From Eutreptiella sp. 'Long Island Sound 2002' (lineage: Eukaryota > Euglenozoa > Euglenophyceae > Eutreptiales > Eutreptiaceae), in NCBI GenBank assembly GCA_964036045.1, contig OZ038382.1, forward strand, positions 87,529,795 through 87,593,794: 64,000 nt of DNA. The letters run 5' to 3'. Position numbers and translations under genes: made by a program. Position 1 is the stretch's first letter, and every line of letters begins with the position of its first letter. Shown here piece by piece: positions 47,575 through 58,266 of the stretch. Below the pieces are notes generated by a model, which worked only from the letters and a program-made list of their open reading frames with translations, made no database searches and was not told the origin of the DNA.

Positions 47575-49976
47575 CACCCAGGGGTATGCACAGCCACGTA
47601 TGTACAGAACAATTTGCTGAAATTGACTGAGATATGATACACTGTCCTAAACACAAGACCTGAAGTCCTGCACTAAGGTCCATCTACTTTCCTTAGGGTA
47701 TCCTACACACTATCCTGAGTGGGGGGGTCACTGCCACCTAAAAGCTCACCTGACTATGGGAAAACATCCCTGACAAAGCACTAAAAGCTTCCTAACAGAA
47801 AAACACCTAAGCAAAAATTCTACTCTAAATCCCTGGTTTAAAGTTCAGAGGGGCAGTTTTCCAAAAACTGAAATCCAAAGCAGATTCCACTTGATTCTAC
47901 TTATTGCCCATGCCATCTGGTCTAAAAGCATTTTCTGCACCAAAAAACCCTGCTCAGAAGTTTGAAACAAAATCAGCAAACACACGCAGCACAAACAGGG
48001 CAAGCAGCACACAAAGAAATCTGTCAGTCTGTTCTGAACCGACCCACTGTGCTGACAACCCTGAAACTAATGTACACCTTGCTGCTGTATTTGCTTCATT
48101 GACTTGAATTACTTCTGAGCTTCATGATGGTTCGTCAGTACTCCGGCTCTGCAATCCTGAAAGATAGCAGAGCTCAAAAGCAGGAGTCCTGACGCTTCGG
48201 GGGGGGGGGGGGTGCAGAACCGACGATTGAAAACAGACCTGGCTCACTGGGGGTAGAAAAACAGTTTGGTTCCTGAATTCTGAATTAGAGTAATTTGAGT
48301 GTACCTGAAAACAGAGCAGAAAGGGGAAAAAAATGGATAAGGGTTGAGAAAATCAGCGGGTCAAGGGAGATGAACTTGCATGGATACAATGCAACACACA
48401 CATGCGCAAGTGTGCACGCATGCATACATTAGTAAAATCACTCCTGAGCGTCCCAAGAAAAAAAAATGCAAGTAATGAGTACACGGGCTTGCAGCAAAGA
48501 TGTTGCTGAGGCCTCGCCCCCCTCCCACTGTGGGGTGCTTGCTGCAGGCAAAAAAACTGCACCCCAAACTTCCCTTGTAAAAAAAAAAGCAGAATTTTCC
48601 CACACACTGTGGCCTAAAGTGCATGTGCCCACTGAGGCACTAACTCCTCTGTCGGGAGGGGCTGGAGTCACTGCAGGAGCAGTGGCTCTGCAATGTAACT
48701 CTGCAGTGGCAGAGCATATGAGTCCCATACTGGGACAGTGGGTGGGGGGGGGCACAAAGAAAAAATGATAAGTTTACCCTTAGATTAAATGTGGGAGTGG
48801 AGCACCGGCAGATGCACAGACGTGCCCCAGCTCCGAAACAGGAGCAAACAGTTACAAAGCAGAGAAGCCACACTGTGACTCTGAGAAGATTTCAGAAGTC
48901 TTAAAAAAATATTCCTCCTGTCCGCAAAACAAGCCTGAATTGGGTTGACATCTCAGCAGCAAAATGCTCGAAATCAGGCCAGCGTAAAACTGGGCCTGCT
49001 GCCTCAGGATCAAAAAACTGAAGCAAGGCTGCACATCAGTGTGAGCCACTGAGCACAAAAACAGTGCTTTTTGAGCGCCCGGTGTCAAACCCCTCTTTGG
49101 TCATCTAGCTCATTTGAGCTGGGATCTACCGAAAAAAACTGACGAACATTGAAGACACTCGGGAGACAAGCCGAACGCACAAAGCGCCTTACTGCCCAAG
49201 CACAAGGCTCAGAGTAGGCGCGCGTAGCTCAGAGCTGTTCAGAGCTGCGTTGGTGCAACAAATGACTGACGTAGCGGATCTGACACGAAGTGAGAATGAG
49301 CTGCGGCTGAAAATAGGTTGAACCTTGAAAGCAGTGCCTTTGGAGCACTGCTGCGAAGCATGCGCGCACAAACACAGGCAACGCACACTGAAGACCTTCA
49401 GAAGATTTCTCTTGTGCCGGCGTGGCGCTCCTCACTCCGCGTCCTGAGCGCGCTCTCTCCAGCCCGACTCCACGGTGCGCTCTCCAGAGCGCTGTCACTG
49501 AATTCTGTCTGAATAAGGCACAAGAACAACCCAAAGCAGAATCCAGAAGATGCAGTGGGAGACTGCGACGCACGTGGCCTTCCACTGTGCAAGTGCATGC
49601 AAACAGGCGCAACCAACACTTTGACCTTAAGTTCTTATGATTCCTGCAGCGCTACGCCCGCGCTGCTCTCACTCACCTCCACTTGAGCGCCGCCATCTCA
49701 GCCACATTTTCGACCTCCAACATCCGGCGAGACAAGGGTAAGTTCCCGCAGCATCTCTACACAACTGGGAGCACTGCATCACCACCAGGCACACAACCAG
49801 GAGCACAGCATCAATCAGTCACTCAATGCTTGTAGCGCCGACCCCGGCGCGATCGTGGAGGTCGTTCAACAGAGGGCCGCGTTTGCAGAGTCATCAACGA
49901 GCACGCCTCTGCACCCAAAGCCGCAACCAAAAATAGCCTTGGCTGCTGAGAACTCTAGTTCGTCGCCACCAACGTC
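47575..49976. repeat. 2.4-kb tandem duplication, copy 2
   Basis: Second copy, directly adjacent. The junction and both outer ends share the short string acccagg (about 45179, 47576 and 49978), which looks like breakpoint microhomology. Confidence 0.9.
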
Positions 49977-50256
49977 GACCCAGGATCCACGACAACGTAA
50001 CTCGTCTTTCGCAAATTGAGCCCTACTTGTCGTAAATGTGCCAACACACCCAGCTTTTCGAATATTTCTAAGTTGTTGATCGCTGTAGTGTTTCACTTGC
50101 TCCCTTGCACGATGCTAAAGTTCCCCTTGCACTACTGGTTCTAAACTGCTGTCATCCACCACCAAACGTCGCAGAGCACGTACATTGCAATCTCTCAGGT
50201 CTGGGTGTTGTCCGGCGATCTGCATTCCACAAGCTCTTCAAAAGGTTCCACAATCT

Positions 50257-50515
50257 TGTTTACGGAACTAAAGGCGAGCAAGTTGCAATGCAGCTGGTCC
50301 AACTTTCCACAATCTCGGATCAAAGTTGAAATCATTGAAATTGTCGAAGTGCTTTCACAGTTCCAAATACCCTGATGTACAAGCAGCAATTTGAATATAA
50401 CACGGAACTTTTCAAGACCGTAAATTCCTTTATTTCTGCACATGCGCGACGCATCGTAAGCTACAGGATCGCAATCTGGCTGCGGGCAGCCCTCTGCTGG
50501 GCATAACCAGTCACA
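50257..50515 (-). repeat. LTR, right copy (5' LTR in element sense)
   Basis: tgtttacggaactaaagg to ccagtcaca, homologous with 44865-45123. Flanking sequences differ, which fixes the ends. Confidence 0.75.
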
Positions 50516-51983
50516 ATAGGGTCTTGAGCGCTGCTTTGTAGGCCTTTTCTTTTTTTTTTCCAGGGTCGTGCGACCAGCAAGGGTTCTGTAAACGGCTATC
50601 TGAGCCCCCAGCCGGCATCTGTTACCTCAAAAAAACGGGCCCCCAACATCTGCAGAAATAGTCAGCTTGTGCAACGTCGCTCGTGTACCAGTCCGGCACT
50701 TGGATTTGAGGTCAACGGAGAAATTATCTTTTCATTCCTGGACGGTATGGAGGCATTTTTTATGTTAATCTCATGAGAATGTCTGTACGTTTCATCCTGG
50801 CATCTTTAATTTCTGCCGTCTGCTTGCTTTCTGGATGCCGAGTGATCTTTGTCTTAAATTGTATCCTCTATGTAGAGTTCTAGAAAGAATGCTGGGTTAT
50901 TTAAAGGATGATCTGACATGTTTTTTGTGTGGAAACGCCTCTCCGGGTATTCCTCGTGCTTTGAGAAGCCTTTTCTTGCCGGTAGCCACAGGTTGGGAGT
51001 GTGGCGTGAAGTAGAGTACAAAACCTTTGTGATGATGAAAAAGATGTCCTTGATTAGTGCCCTAGATATTTTGATGAAATCCTGCAGGTTTTGAAGTTGA
51101 AAACCCCAACCAAAGCAGCAAGTAGAGCAAGAAAAGGTTGTGGATCGAATCAATGAATAGTTTTGAAATCCAGTGTAACACAGAAGGGCTGCAAATAGAC
51201 AAAGCAGGTATAAATACAAAGATTCAATCACAAAAGGATGAAACAAATGATTTTTAAATGAAAGCTGGCATGACTCTGGCCTCCTAATGAGCCCGAAGCA
51301 CTTCATATGCACTCTGTTGGATGAAATGGAGTTTGTTAGGAAACTTGGGCAAAGGAGTTAGGCCAGACAAAGATTATGACTTGACCAAGCAACTGAATTC
51401 AGAAACAGTTAAAAGGTAAGACCACAATAAGTGGTAGAAACAATTGAGTATAGGGGTCTTGGGGTTGGAGACCACTGGGCTTAACCTCCAAGGCCTTACG
51501 CATGAAGTGCCTATTTTATATCGGTAGAACCTCCATGAAGGAAGATACCTCCGCTCAGTTGAGTGGTTGGGGTGAACTTCATGGGGGGCTAGGGTTATAA
51601 CCCTAGTTACTTTGAGAAAGTGTACTTAAAGCTTCAAAAGAGTGATAAAAATACTTGAGTAAGTCTTAGCATCAACATAAGGGTTATAAGGGGGCTTGGC
51701 CTGGATCAAGCCCTCCAAAACAGACATGGTAGTGAGTTTTACTTACTTCCCCCTGGAGTACTAGTTGATCAAGCTAGTAGGACCAAGGAAGAAGGCTCAA
51801 ATATTCCCGGAACTACCTCAAAAAAAGTATTAAACCTACTATAAAACTTTCTCATCAGTTGATAGAAGCCTATCACACTGCAGGTACCCTTAGAAAACAG
51901 TGTTGTGTACCGTGAATGATGTCCCTTCAATAAGGCGTTCCTCAAAAGTCGCCAGCGTGCGACGAAAGCCTTTCCCAAAAATT
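50516..51983. other. Intergenic DNA, no gene seen
   Basis: AT-balanced. A 152-codon minus-strand frame at 50854-51312 is Phe/Leu/Ser-rich without recognisable motifs, and I do not accept it as a gene. Confidence 0.4.
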
Positions 51984-52062
51984 TGGTAGTAGTGGGGTTT
52001 GAACCCAGGACTCCCTGCCTAGAGCACACATGCTTGCCCACTAGGGTACAGTCAAGCGCTCC
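51984..52062 (-). repeat. tRNA-derived SINE-like sequence
   Basis: On the minus strand there is a box A-like stretch (gtaccctagtgggcaagca) and a box B-like stretch (ctgggttcaaacccc) at tRNA spacing. The acceptor stem does not pair, so this is a tRNA relic or SINE head rather than a working tRNA gene. Confidence 0.45.
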
Positions 52063-53038
52063 AATGCCGACGGCAATCGCTGCATAAACAACGTTTTAAT
52101 GAGCGTCCTGACCAAGGGCCAGCGCGGAGCAATACTCCCAACAGAGGACACAAATCTCCAGGAGCCGAAAAAAATAGAAAGTGAAACGAACAGGGAGTGA
52201 ATCCTGTGGTTTGGCGAAAGGTATAGCGATTTAAGAACTAAAAACGCTAAAAATTGACGAAACAACGCGAGTAATCGTCATTTTTACACTGAAACTTAAT
52301 GTCGCAGACAAGCGCAACAGAAGCGGACTGTAGAAAAAGGTTTGCTCAAGCGTAAACGGCTCTATGAAAAAAAGGTATGAGCCGTAGTTTTCAAAGTTCT
52401 AAAAGAAATTCTCGCACAGTTTGCTCGGAATTTAATAACCTTTAGGGAAAAGTATTGAAAATGACCGGACACCACAGAGCAGGTGGACAACCAACCTCTG
52501 AGGTATGCCAGTGTCACTTCACACGCATGCATTGCGTTCGTGTTGGTTGCTTCGTTAAAGTGTTAGGGTTGTCACCGCTGTGTTCGTTGGGGGCTCGGGT
52601 GCTCCTCTTCTTTGCTGTGCACAGGTCAGAACAGAAATAAAAGGTATGTGATGCGAATGGAGCGCGCAGCGCGCACATAGGGTTAGATTATGCGCTGTGC
52701 TTGCGATACATGTGCCTAATTGAGGCGATCACACGCTGTGTCGCTTTCCATGTGCCCCAATCCACCCTTGTTCTCTCTTCACAGGTAAGAAAAGAAAGTG
52801 CTTGTTCGTGTTCGTGTTGCCGTAGCGCTAAAACAGGGTTGCGTAAAACGCTTAGGCTTGTTTCGCGTTGTGCAGAGCGCCACTGTTCCTCTTTTCTTTG
52901 CAGGAATCAAAGTTCAAAGAGCATGCATGACACACAATGCATTAATCGCTTAGGATTGTTTATAGTTCGCCGTAGGATTGTTGAAGCGCTTAGGGTTGTT
53001 TTGCGCTCGTGTCTTCCTCGGCATTCACATGATGCGTG
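52063..53038. other. Intergenic DNA, no gene seen
   Basis: Short Cys/Arg-rich frames only. The left edge of the LTR-like block may extend into this region. Confidence 0.4.
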
Positions 53039-54030
53039 GTGAGTAAGGTAGGCAAGCCCAGGAGGAGCTCACCTCCTGGTTGAGTCACGCTGTGATTGGT
53101 TATGTTGGGTAGGATTAGGTAAAAGACAGAGGAACGGGAAAGGTTGTGCATACCTGTGCATGCATATGGCGCATCAACGGGTAGGCCACACGTATTGCGC
53201 AGGGTAAAACTCTTGTCTAAGCTACTCAGGGGCTCCACCCCACAATCTATAAGAGAACGGGTGGAGCTCCTTAAGCTTGCTTGCTTGCACCTGGGTTTGA
53301 GGACACTGTATTATAGGGCTACCTGAGAAGCGTATAATACGTGGAGGTAGTCTTTTTTCCCCAGCCGCAAACCCAGGCCATCTGCCTTTGCTTTACAGGT
53401 GGGAAGGTAAGGGCGATTGATGCAGTCTCTTGGTGCAGCGCTAAAATATGCTGTGCACACATAATGAGCAATCCTTCCCTCCAAGCCCTGACAGGGAAAC
53501 ACATAGTGGCGTCCCTGTTAGACCACAGTTGCTTAGTAGCACTGTGTTTTCTTGCTCTCTCAAAGGAGGGTCAGTAGGAGCCGTGACATCTTTGACAGCA
53601 ACTTCAAGTAGCGTGTGTAGGTGTTAGGGTCAGCAGGCCTGGCAGGAGTTGAGTGCAAGTGATGAGTGCTCACCCTGCCTTCGAAGGCCGGTGCTGGCGT
53701 TAGTGAGTGTAATGTAGTGGTGTCTCATGTCCCGCGTGCTTTTCCACGTGGGCAGGGGAATGCTTTAGCTTTTGGCCTTTAGCAAAAATGGGCGTTTTGT
53801 ATGCCCTTAGCACACTTGGCCACCCCTCGCCTCTAGTAGGTAGGGTGTTTGCCGTCTTCCCCCAAGGATAGGCGCCAGCACAGAAATTGGGCGCCATAGG
53901 AGTGGTAATAGTACCTGATTAGTGATGGGGACTTTTTGGCCGCCGTCAGCGAAGCCCAGTCTCCGGGAGCAACGCCAGGGAGAGAAGTGAGACACACACA
54001 GATAAACGTAGCACACTTAGGGGTATGGGA
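53039..54030 (-). repeat. LTR-like block of chromovirus, copy 1
   Basis: Homologous with 57110-58250. Shared strings include tataagagaacgggtggag, taagcttgcttgcttg, agaagcgtataatac and ctttacaggtgggaaggt. In each case it lies 3' (leftward) of a minus-strand chromodomain ORF, as a 3' LTR or 3' UTR would. Confidence 0.6.
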
Positions 54031-54361
54031 AGCCCTGTAAGGAAGGACAGAACCCCATGGGTCTGTACCAGTCAGGGGTCCTAACCGTGGGCTTGCTTGT
54101 CCCCAAGGAGCGAAGACACACCCTGCTTCATGACACCTTGCTTGTCGTTTCCCCCCTTGAGTAGTAAGCCACCGTTCTACGTTGGCTCCCCAAGTTGATT
54201 ACATTAGGGCAGCTCCCATGCAACACATGGTCAACAAGGCATACACTCGCTGGGTGGCTACAAACCTGATAAGCCGCCACCTGGTCCACGCTGGAAACCA
54301 TAGGCATTAGACTGCAGGGCACAAACCGGATCAGTGCAGTGCTCAGTATGCAGTGGTCTGT

Positions 54362-54457
54362 GAAAAACCAATGGCCTTCGGCCAGGGAGTGGTTGTCACG
54401 TGGGGCTAACGGTTCTGTCCTGCGATGCAATGCGGGGCAGCGGTGACAACTGCTCTC
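54362..54457. repeat. Dispersed ~96-bp hairpin repeat, copy 1
   Basis: A perfect small hairpin tggcc-ttc-ggcca followed by arms gttgtcac/gtgacaac around a ~40-nt loop. It is closely matched by 56904-57000. Confidence 0.65.
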
Positions 54458-54540
54458 ACACACATACACTGGCACATCTGCACAAGAGTGCTCACTGTCC
54501 CTGTAAGGTTAGAACACAGTCAGAGACTGACACAGTGAAA

Positions 54541-55090
54541 TTAGTTTTTCTTTTTACGTTGGGACAGTGTCTCAGCACGGGTTGGTAGCTGCCCCTCGTT
54601 GTTCTCAACGAGGTAGGAGCAGAAGATGGGGTTGATACTCCCATCTGGTTGTATGAAGGCTGACATAGATTCCCAGGTCGCCTCAGATAACCCATAGCCA
54701 TCCCACAGGGTTGGGAATTTCGAGCCCTGTTTATACTCGTGGCGAGCAATACCTGCAACCACGTAGTAGCCATCGACTGCCATCTCATCGGCAGTCATCT
54801 CTTGGAGTTCGTCTGCCTTCTCTGGACTGGCAGCTTTCTCTGGGTCAATACGCTCGACCTCAGTGTCGGTGAGGCGCCACTCATCCCAGGACAAATCGTC
54901 AGGGGAGTGATAGTGCCTCAACTGTTACGTGAGGGTCCAAAATAAGGGTCCTGTAGGCAGTTATGTGGCCAGGAGGGTGGGCGTGAATGCTGTACCAAAA
55001 CAAGGTCACCAACCCTTAAGCTGGCAGGTCGCCGTAGGCGGTTCTGCCGGTTCAGTTCACAGTTACGAATGAGTCTTAGGTTAGTTCCAG
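54541..55090 (-). pseudogene. Ty3/gypsy integrase tail and chromodomain-region fragment
   Basis: Reads as the C-terminal end of the same family as 58267-59697. GDLVLVQHSRPPSWPHN and LQDPYFGP match GDWVLVHHSRLPAWPRS and NDPYFRP in that copy, then MTADEMAVDGYYVVAG and GLSEATWESMSAF match MNAEEMAKEGFYLVKS and GVEEATWEPFSAF. A segment of about 30 residues that the longer copy has (around its CSPRLGGTLVCAAQHLKC) is missing near 54930. The stop is TAA at 54541. Everything upstream of the integrase C-terminal domain is gone, so this is a truncated fragment. Confidence 0.7.
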
Positions 55091-55537
55091 CCTTGTAGAA
55101 AGTTTTATAGTGTTTTCAGCACCGTGTATTTGTTGTGCCTCTCCTGCTGCTTGCTGCTGGTGTAGGGTTCCTGTTGCTTGTTTTTGATGAGGAAAATGTT
55201 TTATTGTTGAAATACAACCAATCCAGGATAACCCAAGCCAGAGATAAGCAAGTAGAAGATAAACAGGATCAAAGCATGAAGGGCTGCAGTCACAAAGAGT
55301 TAGATAAAGAAAACTACCAACAATAGACCACAGCACTTAACATACATTGCAACTGAGGATGAAATATTTTACATGTTTGAGAAAAGCTGATTAAGAAACT
55401 GCTCCATGGGCTCTCACTTTTACATAGTGCCATCTTGAGATGTGCAATCTTTCGTCTTGGGTCCCATAGGTGCTGAGGTGGCATGGCTTGTGGTGCTGAG
55501 GTCACTGCCATGTCACATGGGATATTCCTACATAGCT

Positions 55538-55619
55538 AGGCTGACTGGGTATTGAACCCAGGACCTCTCAAAAAGAGGTGTTCCAGCTCCCTAGGGTGCA
55601 TACCACTAGGATAGCTAAG
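55538..55619 (-). repeat. tRNA-derived SINE-like sequence
   Basis: On the minus strand, box A-like tatcctagtggtatgcacc and box B-like ctgggttcaatacccag. A long hairpin between them (cctctttttgagagg) resembles the variable arm of Leu/Ser tRNAs. The acceptor stem pairs poorly. It shares the gtcctgggttcaa core with 51984-52062. Confidence 0.5.
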
Positions 55620-56903
55620 AATTCATGAGAAAGGATAGATGAATTCATAGGTTCTGCCTTCAGTATATCAGTGCCTCAGTCACCCAGGAAAAGATGTTTT
55701 AGTGCATATAACTTGGGGATTAAGGGGTCCACACCACATCCTGATTTAGTGTTTGGTTCCATAGGTCAAATTGTGTTATCACCCGTTTTGGTTAGGCCAA
55801 TACTAAGATAAAAATGCCAGAGTGCTTAGAGCACCTCTAATACAACTAACGTATATCCTGAAGCATCGGAAAAGCACTTTTTCGTACTCCCCCCTTGTGC
55901 TGTGGTGGCCACCACTGTCGCACGTTCAGGAAAAAGGCATTTTTTTCTTAGCCTTTCCTTGGTTTCCACACCTACTTTAAAATACCTATAGCTTCCCTAA
56001 CACTAGAAAAGAGCGCTTTACCAGGGCCAGCGACTCTTGCTGCAATGTTCATGACAATTTCCAACAGAAACCTCAGCAGTCTCGGCGCTGCAGGGGTTCC
56101 TGTGGCTTGGTGGGGTTAGCATAGGGCATGCAAAGACCCTATGGATATGCATCCCTCCCTCCAAGCTGCAGCGTAACACAATGCAACGCCAGACGCTCAT
56201 AGGACGCCCAATCTAAGTCTCATGGAACCTAATGGAGACACCTGTCCTGGTACTGGGGCGAGGGTTCGACGATCAAATTAGAATGGGCCCTTGGACTGGT
56301 CTTGGTTCTGGTTCAGTCTCCTGCTGCTGTTTTCCGGCCGGAACAGCGGCCTACTCAGCGAGACTTTGTTAGGATATCTGTACAACAGAGGAATGGAAGG
56401 ATGAGAGACGAATCCACGCAAACGCGAAGCGACAACACCTTAATTCGTCAAATGACGGCATAGAATGTTTCTGAAAGCACATACCTGAACAGAATCCAAT
56501 TGTGCATCGGATGCACATTTTTATAAAATTTGTTTTCATCTCTTGATGTTTTGAATCAAGAAATTCTCACGCAGAAAAAGGCGGCGCGCAGGAGCGGGTC
56601 TTAGCGAAGCGCCGGAAAATGAAGAATTAATAAGATTATAAACGTATGCTAAAATGACGAGACATACATCAATAAATAAACATAAAGATCTCACCCACAC
56701 TGACAGAAAGAATTAAAATTCCAAGAATTTGAATATCAAAGGAAAGACTTCAATGAATCAGGTATAAACCACAGGTGTGCTCGTCTCGTATGCAGCATGC
56801 ACATTGCTCGTCTCCTGTCTCCGTGAACGTGCCTTGTAGCAGCGCTAACAAACGATAGAGGGCTGGATTAGACAGCTTGCAGGTGATTAGAGGTGAGATT
56901 GGG
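55620..56903. other. Intergenic DNA, no gene seen
   Basis: No ORF of interest on either strand and no recognisable repeat boundary. Confidence 0.4.
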
Positions 56904-57000
56904 GGAAAAACAGATGGCCTTCGGCCAGGGAGTGGTTGTCACGGGGGGCCAACGGTCCTGCCCTGCCGTGCAATGCGGGGCAACCGTGACAACTGCTCTT
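56904..57000. repeat. Dispersed ~96-bp hairpin repeat, copy 2
   Basis: Same layout as 54362-54457: tggccttcggcca, then ggttgtcacgg and ccgtgacaact arms. The stem is longer here (ten pairs), so differences between the copies keep or extend pairing. Confidence 0.65.
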
Positions 57001-57109
57001 ACAGCACAACCATCCTTTTTGTTGCACTGATTAGAACATACGCACTTATGCATAGCGTCCTATCTCGCTTGTGCTTCGCTTTTTCCCTCACTTTGCTTCA
57101 CTCTCGAGC

Positions 57110-58250
57110 GGTGGGTAAGGTAGGTAAGCCAAGGTGGGGCCACACCCTGGTGGACTTCGTGATTGTGGGTAAGATTTGGAGATAAGAGACAGATTGATCA
57201 AGGTTGACAGGTTGGAAAACTCGTGCATGCTCGTGCATTCACACACGCATTAAAAGGTAGGCGACATGTGGTTCGCTTGGTACAACCCTTGTTTAGGTTA
57301 CCAAGGGACTCCACCCCACGTTCTATAAGAGAACGGGTGGAGTTCTTTAAGCTTGCTTGCTTGTACTGAGGTTTGAGGACAGTGTATTTTGGGGCTACCT
57401 TAGAAGCGTATAATACTTGGAGGTAATCTTGGTTCCTCAGCCGCAAACCTCAGTCATTTACCTTTACTTTACAGGTGGGAAGGTCACGGTGATTGGTGCA
57501 GCAGCGATTGATTTTTTTCATGCCCTGCTAAACAAGGGCGCTGATCACACAAACAAAAAACTCCGGCTCTGCCTCAGGCAGGGCAGGGAGTCCGACTCCA
57601 TCAACATATGCGCTGTGCACGCCAAAGTGCACTCCTTCCCTCCAAGCCCTAGCATGAAAACGCGTTGTGGCGTCCCTCTTAGGCCACAGACGCTTAGTAG
57701 CTCTGTGTTTTCTGGCAATCTCACAGGTGAGCCGCTACGACTCGCGCCTCCTCTTTCAACGCCACCCAGTAGAGCGTGCGTGTAGTAGTGGTAGTCCTGA
57801 GTGGGGGCTTGAGCCAGTTGCAGACGTGCTGGCCCAACAGGATGGTGCCACTGTAGGGTGTGTAGGACCTGTAGTGCGTGTGTCACTGTCCCACCCTTTT
57901 CCTGCAATTTTAGCGGGGTTGGTGGGCAGTGGCAGTGGTTAGACTACATTTTCGCGATCGCAGCAAATAGGCGTTTTCAAGCCTTCATAGCTTTTGACTA
58001 TCCCTGCCCTGTAGTAGGCAGGTAGGTAGGGAAGGCAATACCTGGATTAGTATGCTGGGTATTCCCCCAAGGTCTTGCCCCAGCACGGAAATTGGGCCCT
58101 TAGGGGAGGAGAGACCCGGGGCGTACCCCGTGGCAACTGAAAGACATCCTCCAGGTTTAGCAGACGTGCAGACTTGGGTATAAGTAGGACACCATTTCTG
58201 CAGCTTGCTCTCAGGACCGGAGGAGTAGCACACTCACACATACGCTTAGG
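57110..58250 (-). repeat. LTR-like block of chromovirus, copy 2
   Basis: Begins about 16 bp left of and directly beyond the integrase/chromodomain stop at 58267 in element sense. It aligns with 53039-54030. The 5' LTR is beyond the right edge of the window, so the LTR assignment rests on the homology between these two 3' regions. Confidence 0.6.
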
Positions 58251-58266
58251 CAGGTAAGGGTAAGGT

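Larger units (their letters stand above)
44865..50515 (-). mobile_element. Non-autonomous LTR retroelement with internal tandem duplication
   Basis: Two 259-bp direct repeats with TG...CA ends bound a 5.65-kb unit that has no convincing ORF. In minus orientation the left repeat is preceded by a G-rich run (gcgggggg, 45124-45131 on the complement) directly abutting tgtgac, like a polypurine tract. I therefore read the element as minus-strand. No clear tRNA primer site or perfect target-site duplication is seen. The interior is almost entirely a duplicated 2.4-kb segment plus about 280 bp. It resembles LARD/TRIM-type elements that borrow proteins from relatives. Confidence 0.65.

Noticed and set aside
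45506-49640. Paired short frames in the two 2.4-kb repeat copies (for example 45506-45709 and 47904-48107)
   Set aside because: They are paired only because the DNA is duplicated. They are short, without motifs, and lie in a non-coding LTR element.
50854-51312. 152-codon minus-strand ORF
   Set aside because: No motif, unusual Phe/Leu/Ser composition and no supporting context; length is within chance for this region.
53220-53260. TATA-like tataagagaacggg as a promoter of the LTR-like block
   Set aside because: It lies on the plus strand while the element reads on the minus strand, and its conservation is no higher than that of the surrounding block.
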